From Citrobacter youngae ATCC 29220 (lineage in GTDB: Bacteria; Pseudomonadota; Gammaproteobacteria; Enterobacterales; Enterobacteriaceae): 64,000 nt of DNA. The stretch is from NCBI RefSeq assembly GCF_000155975.1, contig NZ_GG730303.1, forward strand, positions 186,611-250,610. Direction: 5' to 3'. A program made the translations under genes and the position numbers. This document shows, piece by piece, positions 56,817-64,000 of the stretch. Numbering within the stretch: the stretch's first letter is position 1; every line of letters starts with the position of its first letter. Under the pieces are notes generated by a model. It was given only the letters and a program-made list of their open reading frames with translations. It made no database searches and was not told where the DNA came from.

Positions 56817-57119
56817 TTAGACGATCGGATTGTGGACGGTGACCAGCTTCGATCCGTCCGGAAACGTGGCTTCAACCTGAATATCCGGGATCATCTCCGG
56901 TACGCCTTCCATCACCTGATCGCGGCGCAGCACGTGACGCCCGTCTTCCATCAGCGCGGCTACGGTTTGCCCGTCGCGCGCGCCTTCCATAATAAAAGCG
57001 CTAATCAGCGCCACAGATTCCGGATAGTTCAGCTTCAGCCCACGGGCCAGGCGGCGCTCCGCCACCAGCGCGGCGGTAAACAGCAACAGCTTGTCTTTTT
57101 CTCTGGGGGTCAGTTCCAT
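56817..57119 (-). CDS. ureA: urease gamma subunit
   Basis: 100 residues: [99 protein letters not shown], the standard gamma subunit. It follows ureD by 10 bp. Confidence 0.97.
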   Translation of the reverse strand: MELTPREKDKLLLFTAALVAERRLARGLKLNYPESVALISAFIMEGARDGQTVAALMEDGRHVLRRDQVMEGVPEMIPDIQVEATFPDGSKLVTVHNPIV

Positions 57120-57129
57120 AATGGGTCTC

Positions 57130-57954
57130 TTAGGTTTGCCAGATTCGCGGTTGTACGGGCGCTTTGTGCGTCAGCAGCGGGCGCAGAAATTGCCAGATAT
57201 CGCGCATAACGCGCACAACGATCAGGTTGTCGTTGGCAAGAAAGCGGATTGTCAGCAGCGAGTCGTTAAGCGTTGCTCCGGCGTAATCGCCAAGCGGCGC
57301 CAGCCGTTCACGCACGCCTTCCAGCATTACTTCATTTGCCGGATAGCACAGCAACGTGCCGACCCAGGGATGGCGCGCGACGGCGCTCAGGTTCCCTGCC
57401 TGCAACTGCAGGCGTTCTATCAGCAGCGGTTGGTCATCCCGCCACACTTCCAGGTGGTTTTGCAGCGTGCCGTGGCTGAATGTCTCCTGCATGACCGGGC
57501 GTCCGAGACACAGCAGATCCCAGGCCAGCAGGCGGCTTGCGGATGTCAGATGAAAGACGGACTGGATAGCGGCGTTGGCGCCGGGAAAGAGGATCGTATC
57601 CTGCGGCAGCCACTCCAGCGTGGCGTGTGAGGCGAGCGTGAAATGTTGGCGCAGCAACGCCTGCGGCCCACGGCTGCGATAAAACTTTCCCGCGCCGGGC
57701 TGGGTGATTAACGCATGGCTGTTTTCGTCGAGCGTGACGGCAATATGGAGCTCATCCCCGCCGACGATCCCGGCAGGTGGATGCAGCAAATAGAGGTGGC
57801 AGACCTCTTCTTCCGGGTAAAACGGACGCTGAACCGTCAAAGGACCGTAGTGACGCGCCGAGGCGAGCACCGTTTTGTGCCCGGTGCGGGTAAAGTGCAG
57901 ATCCAGTTCGGCCTGCCAGCCCCGTGTGAGTGTCTCGTGCGCAACCGTGTCCAG
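57130..57954 (-). CDS. ureD: urease accessory protein UreD, start codon uncertain
   Basis: About 274 residues if begun at CTG 57952-57954. The protein carries the UreD signature [57 protein letters not shown] and the ending [12 protein letters not shown]. Conserved N-terminal residues ([21 protein letters not shown]) are encoded upstream of the first GTG (57868-57870), and no ATG, GTG or TTG lies in that frame back to the upstream stop. AGGGGA lies 6 nt before the CTG, so CTG initiation is one possibility; a one-base indel relative to an ATG in another frame is another. UreD serves as the scaffold for nickel delivery with UreF/UreG. First gene of ureDABCEFG. Confidence 0.85.
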   Translation of the reverse strand: MDTVAHETLTRGWQAELDLHFTRTGHKTVLASARHYGPLTVQRPFYPEEEVCHLYLLHPPAGIVGGDELHIAVTLDENSHALITQPGAGKFYRSRGPQALLRQHFTLASHATLEWLPQDTILFPGANAAIQSVFHLTSASRLLAWDLLCLGRPVMQETFSHGTLQNHLEVWRDDQPLLIERLQLQAGNLSAVARHPWVGTLLCYPANEVMLEGVRERLAPLGDYAGATLNDSLLTIRFLANDNLIVVRVMRDIWQFLRPLLTHKAPVQPRIWQT

Positions 57955-57984
57955 AGCGTTTCCCCTATCAGCATGAGGGTGTTT

Positions 57985-58002
57985 GCATACAAAAAAGTAT
58001 GC
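57985..58002 (-). promoter_or_regulatory. dyad upstream of ureD
   Basis: GCATAC at 57985-57990 and GTATGC at 57997-58002 with 6 A between. It lies 31 bp before the putative ureD start. Could be an operator for a urease regulator or part of the leader; no regulator gene is present in the window for it. Confidence 0.4.
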
Positions 58003-58047
58003 CTCAGCGCATCGGGAAATCGATCATATGAGAAGCTTATGGATAAA

Positions 58048-58068
58048 GGGGCGACAATACGCCGCCCC
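58048..58068 (-). terminator. weak terminator between ttdT and ureD
   Basis: On the minus strand GGGGCG and CGCCCC pair across a 9-nt loop, followed by TTTAT. It lies 8 bp after the ttdT stop. Confidence 0.6.
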
Positions 58069-58076
58069 AATGGGGT

Positions 58077-59540
58077 TTACAGTAAAACGAGGGGCATCCA
58101 GACCAGACCGGTAATCACCAGCAGTACGAGGAAAATCAGGCCAAAAATAGCGCCCAGCCGCCAGTAATCCACCGTTGGCAAATAGCCGCTGCCGTAGTAG
58201 ATAGGGCTTGGACCGGTGGCATACGGGGTCAGAATACTGCCCAGGCCAATGGCGGCGCCGACCATCAGGCAGAAAACCGGTAGCGGGATTTCCGGCATCG
58301 CCAGCGCGGCGGCGATCATCATCGGCGCGAGGGCGGAGGTATACGCCGTGGCGCTGGCAAAGAAGTAGCGCAGCAGATAGAAGACCACGATGAGCGCCAC
58401 CATCACCATGATCGGTGAATAGCCGCTCAGCCCGTTTGCCAGCAGCTTGCCGAACCAGGTAATAAAACCGGTGTTATTCAGCCCGGTCGCCAGCGTGATC
58501 AGCGAGGCCAGCCAGAAAAAGACGTTCCACGCGGCTTTATTGCTGACGATGTCGTCCCAACTGATAATGCGCAGTACCAGCATCAACGCCACCACGCTGT
58601 AACCGACCATCGCGGCGTCAATATAATCGCCGCCGAAGATCCACAGCACCAGCGCGCCGACCATCAGCCCCAGCATTTTTTTCTCACGTGCGCAGAGCGG
58701 TCCCATCGCTTTTAGCTCTGTATCCGCCCAGCGCGGCACCTGATCGCCGGATTTCAGCACCGGCGGGTACAACACATACGCCAGCCAGGGCACGATCAGC
58801 ACCAGCAAAATGCTTAGCGGTAGCATGCCTAAGAACCAGTCGCCCCAGCTGAGTGCCGTATGGGATGCGCCTTTCATCAGGCCGATCAGCAGCAGGTTCG
58901 GCGCCATTGCGGTTAAGAAAATGGCGCTGGTGACGCAGTCGGCGACAATGCCCATCCACATAATGTAGGAGCCAATGGAACGTGAACTGGCGTCATTGGG
59001 CTGGGAGTTATACAGCGGCGGCAGGTTGCGGATAATCGGGTAGATTATTCCGGCCCCGCGCGCGGAGTTGGAAGGCGTGACGGGCGCGAGGATAAGCTCG
59101 GAGAACATCACCGCGTAGCCGAGAAACAGCGTCCGATGCCCCATCTTTTTCACTAACATTAGCGCGATGCGCCGACCGAGTCCGGTTTTCTCATAGCCGG
59201 TGCCAAACATAAAGGCCGCGAAAATCAGCCAGATCACCGAATTAGAAAAGCCAGAAACGGCCCACGACAGCGATTTGGCGGTAAATTTAAAACCGTCCTG
59301 CGCGAGCTGCTCCGGGCTGAACAGGATCCACGGCGAAAGTACGGCGATGATCGAAATACCAATCATCGCCACGACCGCGCCGGGTACAGGTTCCAGAATG
59401 AGTCCCACAATCACACCGGTAAAGACGGCAAAATAGAGCCAGGTGTGGCTCTCAAGGCCGGCGGGGACGGGCAAAACAGCAATAATGGCGATGACCACCA
59501 GCGGAGCCAGGTATCGCCACCAACCAGCTAAAGGTGCCAT
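58077..59540 (-). CDS. ttdT: L-tartrate/succinate antiporter
   Basis: 487 residues, same length as E. coli TtdT. Exchanges extracellular L-tartrate for succinate under anaerobiosis. ~12-14 hydrophobic segments (WWRYLAPLVVIAIIAVLPVP, WAVSGFSNSVIWLIFAAFMFGTGYEKTGLGRRIAL, NSARGAGIIYPIIRNLP, MVMVALIVVFYLLRYFFASATAYTSALAPMMIAAAL) of the divalent anion:Na+ symporter (DASS) fold. The SNS-type motifs NSVIW and SATAYTSAL are typical of the binding sites. Third gene of ttdABT; followed by urease genes here, where E. coli has tsaD. Confidence 0.95.
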   Translation of the reverse strand: MAPLAGWWRYLAPLVVIAIIAVLPVPAGLESHTWLYFAVFTGVIVGLILEPVPGAVVAMIGISIIAVLSPWILFSPEQLAQDGFKFTAKSLSWAVSGFSNSVIWLIFAAFMFGTGYEKTGLGRRIALMLVKKMGHRTLFLGYAVMFSELILAPVTPSNSARGAGIIYPIIRNLPPLYNSQPNDASSRSIGSYIMWMGIVADCVTSAIFLTAMAPNLLLIGLMKGASHTALSWGDWFLGMLPLSILLVLIVPWLAYVLYPPVLKSGDQVPRWADTELKAMGPLCAREKKMLGLMVGALVLWIFGGDYIDAAMVGYSVVALMLVLRIISWDDIVSNKAAWNVFFWLASLITLATGLNNTGFITWFGKLLANGLSGYSPIMVMVALIVVFYLLRYFFASATAYTSALAPMMIAAALAMPEIPLPVFCLMVGAAIGLGSILTPYATGPSPIYYGSGYLPTVDYWRLGAIFGLIFLVLLVITGLVWMPLVLL

Positions 59541-59589
59541 TGTTGTATCTCTGCGAAAGAGGGAGAGGCGTAGCGCCTCTCCGGGAGGG

Positions 59590-60195
59590 TTATTTGATGT
59601 AGTGCACGTGCTCGCAGATCTCTTCCACGATGGGATCGCGACGTTCAGCGAACAGCTTTTTGTTTTCGGCGATCAGGTTGTTGCCGTGGGTGTCGATGGA
59701 AACAATCAGCGGGCCGAACTCTTTGACCCGGCATACCCACAGGGATTCCGGCATGCCGAGCTCCGTCCAGTGCACCTCTTCAATCTCCTCAACCTGAGTT
59801 GCCGCCAGTACGGCGCAACCTGCCGGGAAGATCACGTGCAGCGCTTTGAACTGCTTGCATCCTTCTTCTGTCAACGGTCCCATCCCGCCTTTACCGACCA
59901 CCAGCTTGACGCCGGTCTGCTCGATGAACTCTTTCTCAAAAGCTTCCATGCGCATACTGGTGGTTGGGCCAACGGAGACCATTTCCCATTTATCACCGTT
60001 CTTACGCACGATTGGGCCTGCGTGGAAAATGGCTTTGCCGTTCAGGTCATATGGAATTGGGCGCTTCAGTTCGATCAGGCGGCGGTGGCACACGTCACGG
60101 CAGGTCACCAGCGTACCGCTCAGGTAAATGACATCGCCAACGCGGATGTCTTCCAGATCTTCGGCTTTAATCGGGGTGGTGAGGATCTTTTTCAT
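59590..60195 (-). CDS. ttdB: L(+)-tartrate dehydratase beta subunit
   Basis: 201 residues: class I fumarase-type C-terminal subunit. [81 protein letters not shown] (substrate binding), and [40 protein letters not shown]. It dehydrates L-tartrate to oxaloacetate with TtdA. The ATG overlaps the ttdA stop by 4 bp, so both subunits are coupled. Confidence 0.96.
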   Translation of the reverse strand: MKKILTTPIKAEDLEDIRVGDVIYLSGTLVTCRDVCHRRLIELKRPIPYDLNGKAIFHAGPIVRKNGDKWEMVSVGPTTSMRMEAFEKEFIEQTGVKLVVGKGGMGPLTEEGCKQFKALHVIFPAGCAVLAATQVEEIEEVHWTELGMPESLWVCRVKEFGPLIVSIDTHGNNLIAENKKLFAERRDPIVEEICEHVHYIK

Positions 60196-61100
60196 AACGC
60201 GCTCCGGGTGTGAGACAGATTTTCGAAGGAGAGATCGGCATGAACCAGCAGCGTGCCGCGACGGTGCGCCCAGCAGCCGGTGGAGACGGCAACGCCGATA
60301 GTCGACGGATGGCGCGCGGCGGATTCGATATGCACGCCCATCACCGAGCTATTGCCGGTCAGCCCTTGCGGACCAATGCCCAGACGGTTAAGTCCTTCTT
60401 CCAGACGCAGTTCCAGTTCGGCCGCTTTTGGATTTGGATGACGTGAGCCGATAGGGCGCAGCACCGCTTTACGCGAGAGCACTGCGGCAGTTTCTACGGA
60501 GGTGGCAATGCCTACGCCCACCAGCACCGGCGGGCAGGCGTTGACCGCCAGCGTGGAGATATTTTCGAAGACAAATTTCACCACGCCTTCGTAGCCTTCA
60601 GAAGGCATTAACACTTTGGAACGTCCCGGCAGCGTACAGCCGCCGCCCGCCATGTAGACCTCAATTTCCGCATCGTCGCCATCCGGGATGATGTCCCAGG
60701 TCACCCATGGCACACCGGTACCGGTATTTTTACCGGTATTCACTTCGTCAAAAATCTCTACCGCGTTGTGGCGTAGCGGCGCTTTGACGGTTGCCTCTTC
60801 AACGGCCTGTTTCAGGATGCTTTGCAGTTCGCCCAGCAGCGGAAAGCGTGAGCCAACCTTCACGAAGAACATAATCTCACCGGTGTCCTGACAGGCCGGA
60901 CGGTTCAGGTCGATCGCCTTCTGCATGTTGTCAAACATGGTGTGGTAGATAATTTTGCCCATCGGCGAGTCTTCGCCTTCGCGCAGCTGTTTTAATTTAT
61001 CGACGACGTCGTCGGGCATGCGGGTAGAAATCATCGCGGTAAAATTCGCGACGATGTCAGTCAGTGTCTTCACCGCATTTTGCTTATTTTGATTGCTCAT
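60192..61100 (-). CDS. ttdA: L(+)-tartrate dehydratase alpha subunit
   Basis: 302 residues; binds the [4Fe-4S] cluster. Cysteines in [32 protein letters not shown] and [11 protein letters not shown], plus [30 protein letters not shown] take ATG 61098-61100 ([12 protein letters not shown]), which has TGGAG 8 nt upstream, over a longer frame to 61151. E. coli TtdA has 303 residues. Divergent from ttdR, whose product activates ttdABT. Confidence 0.96.
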   Translation of the reverse strand: MSNQNKQNAVKTLTDIVANFTAMISTRMPDDVVDKLKQLREGEDSPMGKIIYHTMFDNMQKAIDLNRPACQDTGEIMFFVKVGSRFPLLGELQSILKQAVEEATVKAPLRHNAVEIFDEVNTGKNTGTGVPWVTWDIIPDGDDAEIEVYMAGGGCTLPGRSKVLMPSEGYEGVVKFVFENISTLAVNACPPVLVGVGIATSVETAAVLSRKAVLRPIGSRHPNPKAAELELRLEEGLNRLGIGPQGLTGNSSVMGVHIESAARHPSTIGVAVSTGCWAHRRGTLLVHADLSFENLSHTRSAL

Positions 61101-61313
61101 CTTGTAAACTCCAGTTCTTTTATTTATCTGGAAATAAATTCTCCGCCACAAACTACCACCAAAAATGTGGGTTTATATTATTTGCCACTGTGAATATCCA
61201 ATTAACAGTTCGTGAATGATGTCCGGATAACGCAATAAAAATTGCGCAAAGGCAGGGTTTAATACGCATGAGAGAATTACACTGCGGTTAACAACATTAC
61301 GGATATACCGATC
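61101..61313. promoter_or_regulatory. ttdA / ttdR divergent control region
   Basis: 213 bp, AT-rich, no ORF. LysR-type regulators bind such gaps; no single binding site is distinct enough by eye to name. E. coli ttdABT is also regulated by anaerobiosis and nitrate. Confidence 0.55.
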
Positions 61314-62255
61314 ATGCTGAACACCTATCCCCTGGCAAAAGATCTACAGGTATTGGTTGAAATTGTTCATAGCGGCAGCTTTAGCGCCGCCGCCGCCACG
61401 CTGGGGCAGACGCCGGCGTTTGTGACGAAACGTATCCAGATCCTTGAGTCCACGCTGGGGACGACGTTGCTCAACCGCTCTGCGCGCGGTGTGGTGTTAA
61501 CTGAGAGCGGTCAGCGTTGCTATGAACATGCTCAGGCGATCCTCGCGGGCTACCAGCATCTGGTCGATGACGTCACGCAGCTCAAAACGCGCCCGGCGGG
61601 GATGATTCGTATCGGCTGTAGCTTTGGCTTTGGGCGCAGCTATATTGCACCAGCTATTACCGAACTGATGCATAGCTATCCTGAATTACAGGTGCATTTT
61701 GAGCTTTACGATCGGCAAATAGATTTAGCGCAGGATAATATCGATTTGGATATTCGTATTAATGATGAAATTCCTGATTATTATATTGCGCATTTGTTAA
61801 CGAAAAACAAAAGGATATTGTGTGCGGCCCCGACTTATTTACAAAAATACGGCGAGCCGATAACGCTACAGGAATTAAGCCGTCATGATTGTCTGGTCAC
61901 CAAAGAGCGCGATATGACCCACGGGGTGTGGGAACTGGATAACGGCCAGGAGAAAAAATCGGTCAAGGTAGCGGGGCATCTTTCATCGAACAGCGGTGAG
62001 ATTGTGCTGCAGTGGGCGCTGCAGGGAAAAGGAATTATGCTGCGTTCCGAATGGGACGTGCAGCCGTTTCTGGCCAGCGGTGAACTGGTACGCGTGCTGC
62101 CAGACTATGCGCAGAGCGCCAATATTTGGGCTGTGTACAAGGAGCCGCTGTATCGCAGCGTGAAGCTTCGCGTTTGCGTGGAGTTTCTGGCGACGTGGTG
62201 TCAGCACCGATTGGGTAAGCCAATTGAAGGGTATCACGTCCCCCAGGCCGGATAA
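61314..62255 (+). CDS. ttdR: LysR-type activator of the tartrate operon
   Basis: 313 residues (E. coli 310). Helix-turn-helix [50 protein letters not shown]; effector domain [70 protein letters not shown] and [15 protein letters not shown]. It activates ttdABT with tartrate. The C-terminal residues VPQAG and the stop are encoded by a REP sequence (62246-62282). Divergent from ttdA. Confidence 0.96.
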   Translation: MLNTYPLAKDLQVLVEIVHSGSFSAAAATLGQTPAFVTKRIQILESTLGTTLLNRSARGVVLTESGQRCYEHAQAILAGYQHLVDDVTQLKTRPAGMIRIGCSFGFGRSYIAPAITELMHSYPELQVHFELYDRQIDLAQDNIDLDIRINDEIPDYYIAHLLTKNKRILCAAPTYLQKYGEPITLQELSRHDCLVTKERDMTHGVWELDNGQEKKSVKVAGHLSSNSGEIVLQWALQGKGIMLRSEWDVQPFLASGELVRVLPDYAQSANIWAVYKEPLYRSVKLRVCVEFLATWCQHRLGKPIEGYHVPQAG

Positions 62256-62282
62256 GACGCTTTAGCGCCGCCATCCGGCAGT
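62246..62282. repeat. REP unit at the ttdR 3' end
   Basis: GGCCGGATAAGACG...CGCCGCCATCCGGCAG, a single REP that overlaps the ttdR stop codon (the TAA of GGATAAG) and fills the gap to plsY. Confidence 0.85.
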
Positions 62283-62286
62283 ACCG

Positions 62287-62904
62287 TCACTCCGGATCTT
62301 TTTCGCGTTTTTTCTTCAGCTTGGTCCAGATCTTCGGCTCCTGGCGACGCCACAGACGCTGAATGTTGTCATGGTGACGTAGCAGAATTAAGCACGACAA
62401 CATGGAAACGGGGAAAGTGAACTGGGGATTGAACCACCAGACATAAAAGGGCGCAATCAGCGCGCTGACGATAGCGCCCAACGACGAATAGCCGCTGAGC
62501 AGGACGGTCAGCAGCCAGGTTCCCGCCATTACGCCCGTTAAGTCCCAACCAATTGGCGCGATTGCGCCAAAGGCGGTGGCAACACCTTTCCCACCTTTAA
62601 AGCCGAAGAATACCGGCCAAATGTGTCCCAGGCAGGCGGCGATGGCGATCAAGCCCAGCCAGAAGGGGCTGACGCCTAGCGCATAGGCGCCCCACACGGG
62701 TAACATACCTTTCAGGACGTCGAAAATCAGCACGGCGATGGCGGCTCCCTTGCCACCGATGCGCAACACGTTTGTCGCGCCCGGATTCCCGGAGCCGCTG
62801 TCGCGCGGATCCGGCAATCCAGCGAGGCGGCATACCAGAATGGCACTGGAAATAGAGCCGCAGAGGTACGCGAAGATAATCATTCCAGGCGCGATTGCAC
62901 TCAT
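62287..62904 (-). CDS. plsY: acyl phosphate:glycerol-3-phosphate acyltransferase
   Basis: 205 residues as in E. coli (YgiH). Inner-membrane enzyme with five predicted helices that makes lysophosphatidic acid from acyl phosphate. Motifs: [40 protein letters not shown] (glycerol-phosphate/acyl-phosphate site), [21 protein letters not shown], and [17 protein letters not shown] took ATG 62902-62904 (MSAIAPG); the frame runs 19 codons upstream. It is divergent from folB. Confidence 0.97.
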   Translation of the reverse strand: MSAIAPGMIIFAYLCGSISSAILVCRLAGLPDPRDSGSGNPGATNVLRIGGKGAAIAVLIFDVLKGMLPVWGAYALGVSPFWLGLIAIAACLGHIWPVFFGFKGGKGVATAFGAIAPIGWDLTGVMAGTWLLTVLLSGYSSLGAIVSALIAPFYVWWFNPQFTFPVSMLSCLILLRHHDNIQRLWRRQEPKIWTKLKKKREKDPE

Positions 62905-63010
62905 AAGCTGTTCCGTTTTGAAAATGTCGTGTAAAACGCTACTTCTGTGGATAATACGCATATTTCGCCGGAAGTGGTATCCGGGTTAGCCAAAAAGCAG
63001 GCGGGTCGTG

Positions 63011-63379
63011 ATGGATATTGTATTTATAGAGCAACTTTCAGTAATCACCACTATCGGTGTTTACGACTGGGAACAAACGATCGAACAACAGCTAGTGTTC
63101 GATATCGAAATGGCGTGGGATAACCGTAAATCGGCTAAAAGCGATGATGTCGCTGATTGCCTGAGCTATGCTGATATTGCTCAAGCGGTTGTTAATCATG
63201 TGGAAGGCGGGCGTTTTGCGCTGGTAGAGCGCGTAGCGGAAGAGGTGGCGGATCTCCTGCTTAGTCGTTTTAATTCCCCATGGGTGCGCATCAAACTCAG
63301 TAAACCCGGCGCAGTGGCGCGTGCGACAAACGTTGGGGTTATCATTGAGCGTAGCAATAATCTGAAAGAAAATAATTAA
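63011..63379 (+). CDS. folB: dihydroneopterin aldolase / epimerase
   Basis: 122 residues; converts dihydroneopterin to 6-hydroxymethyl-dihydropterin in folate synthesis. MDIVFIEQLSVITTIGVYDWEQTIEQQLVFDIEMAWD, LSYADIAQAVVNHVEGGRFALVERVAEEVADLLL (active-site Glu and Lys), VRIKLSKPGAVARATNVGVIIE. The ATG at 63011 follows a GTG of the same frame that I do not use. Divergent from plsY, followed by uppP. Confidence 0.97.
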   Translation: MDIVFIEQLSVITTIGVYDWEQTIEQQLVFDIEMAWDNRKSAKSDDVADCLSYADIAQAVVNHVEGGRFALVERVAEEVADLLLSRFNSPWVRIKLSKPGAVARATNVGVIIERSNNLKENN

Positions 63380-63465
63380 CTTAATAATATCTAAACCAAA
63401 CAGGTATAAAAGGGTCCTTACGTCGGCTCGTTTTTGCCGTGGTTTTTCTGTCTAGGGGTTTATTG

Positions 63466-64000
63466 ATGAGTGATATGCACTCGCTGCTGGTGGCGGCAAT
63501 TTTGGGTGTGGTCGAAGGATTGACGGAATTTTTACCCGTTTCCAGTACCGGCCATATGATTATTGTTGGCCACCTGTTGGGTTTTGAAGGTGATACGGCA
63601 AAGACATTTGAAGTGGTGATCCAATTGGGCTCTATTCTGGCCGTCGTGGTCATGTTCTGGCGACGTCTGTTTGGTCTGATTGGCATTCACTTCGGTAAGG
63701 CCCCACATGAAGGTACTGGCAAAGGTCGACTGACGCTGGGACATATCCTGCTGGGGATGATTCCTGCCGTGGTTCTCGGACTGATATTCCACGATACCAT
63801 CAAATCGCTGTTTAACCCGATCAACGTGATGTATGCGCTGGTGGTTGGGGGCGTGCTGCTGATAGCTGCAGAGTGCCTGAAGCCGAAAGAGCCGCGTGCG
63901 CCGGGCCTGGATGATATGACTTACCGTCAGGCGTTTATGATCGGCTGTTTCCAGTGTCTGGCGCTGTGGCCGGGTTTTTCCCGCTCCGGGGCGACGATTT
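63466..64000 (+). CDS. uppP: undecaprenyl-diphosphate phosphatase, C-terminus beyond window
   Basis: Recycles the lipid carrier of cell wall synthesis; also called bacA. The first 178 codons are visible (family length 273): [73 protein letters not shown], with the [14 protein letters not shown] catalytic motif and, at the edge, the [10 protein letters not shown] motif. ATG 63466-63468 preceded by AGGGG. No frameshift. Confidence 0.97.
   Translation, partial: MSDMHSLLVAAILGVVEGLTEFLPVSSTGHMIIVGHLLGFEGDTAKTFEVVIQLGSILAVVVMFWRRLFGLIGIHFGKAPHEGTGKGRLTLGHILLGMIPAVVLGLIFHDTIKSLFNPINVMYALVVGGVLLIAAECLKPKEPRAPGLDDMTYRQAFMIGCFQCLALWPGFSRSGATI

Noticed and set aside
57837-58070. 77-codon frame starting MGRRIVAPLSISFSY upstream of ureD
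   Set aside because: Different frame from ureD with no family likeness; only its ATG at ~57973 is of interest as a possible start with an indel.

Overview
The window looks like a chromosomal segment of an enterobacterium, most probably a Citrobacter. Housekeeping genes are near-identical in order and sequence to those I know from Escherichia coli (fadH, ygjJ/K, ebgR, ygjH, patA, aer, yqjI/H, ileX, mug, rpoD, dnaG, rpsU, tsaD, ttdTBAR, plsY, folB, uppP). Embedded in them is a glycerol-fermentation (dha) regulon whose gene order, overlaps and protein lengths match the Citrobacter freundii dha regulon as I remember it. The species cannot be fixed from this sequence alone.

Layout. 1-11.6 kb (minus strand): 5' part of fadH, then an ebg-type sugar locus (ygjK glucosidase, ygjJ, an APC-type transporter, a GH2 beta-galactosidase, the EbgR repressor). 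11.8-17.1 kb: ygjH, patA, aer, then the divergent metal-regulated pair yqjI/yqjH. 17.1-19.2 kb: an AraC-type regulator divergent from a second cyclopropane-fatty-acid synthase. 19.2-19.6 kb: a dense REP/BIME block. 19.6-32.3 kb: the complete dha regulon, with an oxidative branch (dhaD, dhaK), the activator DhaR, a reductive branch (dhaB/C/E glycerol dehydratase, dhaT 1,3-propanediol dehydrogenase), the dehydratase reactivase (dhaF/dhaG), a cobalamin adenosyltransferase (orfW) and orfY. 32.4-37.1 kb: accessory cluster with a YoaC-like protein, LeuC/LeuD paralogues, a haloacetate-dehalogenase-like hydrolase and a LysR regulator. 37.1-43.8 kb: two tandem autotransporters (the second broken by an in-frame TAG) and a small secreted protein. 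44.0-46.0 kb: a 1.9-kb decayed integrative element at tRNA-Ile2 (ileX), bounded by 82-bp direct repeats, carrying an AbiTii-like protein, a frameshifted integrase remnant and a small YjzC-like gene. 46-53 kb: mug, a NADAR-family gene, rpoD-dnaG-rpsU and tsaD. 53-58 kb: a Klebsiella-type urease operon ureDABCEFG placed between ttdT and tsaD. 58-64 kb: the L-tartrate operon ttdABT with ttdR, then plsY, folB and a truncated uppP.

Regulatory signals readable by eye: a shared operator motif (GTTYC-N5-GRAAC) in pairs 31-32 bp apart at the dha promoters; AT-rich palindromes next to ebgR and upstream of the GH2 gene; YqjI-type and Fur-type boxes between yqjI and yqjH; and a sigma-28 promoter in front of aer. 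Relative to E. coli, the stretches 17.1-45.9 kb (between yqjH and ileX) and 53.0-58.0 kb (urease) are insertions in a collinear backbone. Domain and family statements come from recognising the sequences; no database search was run.
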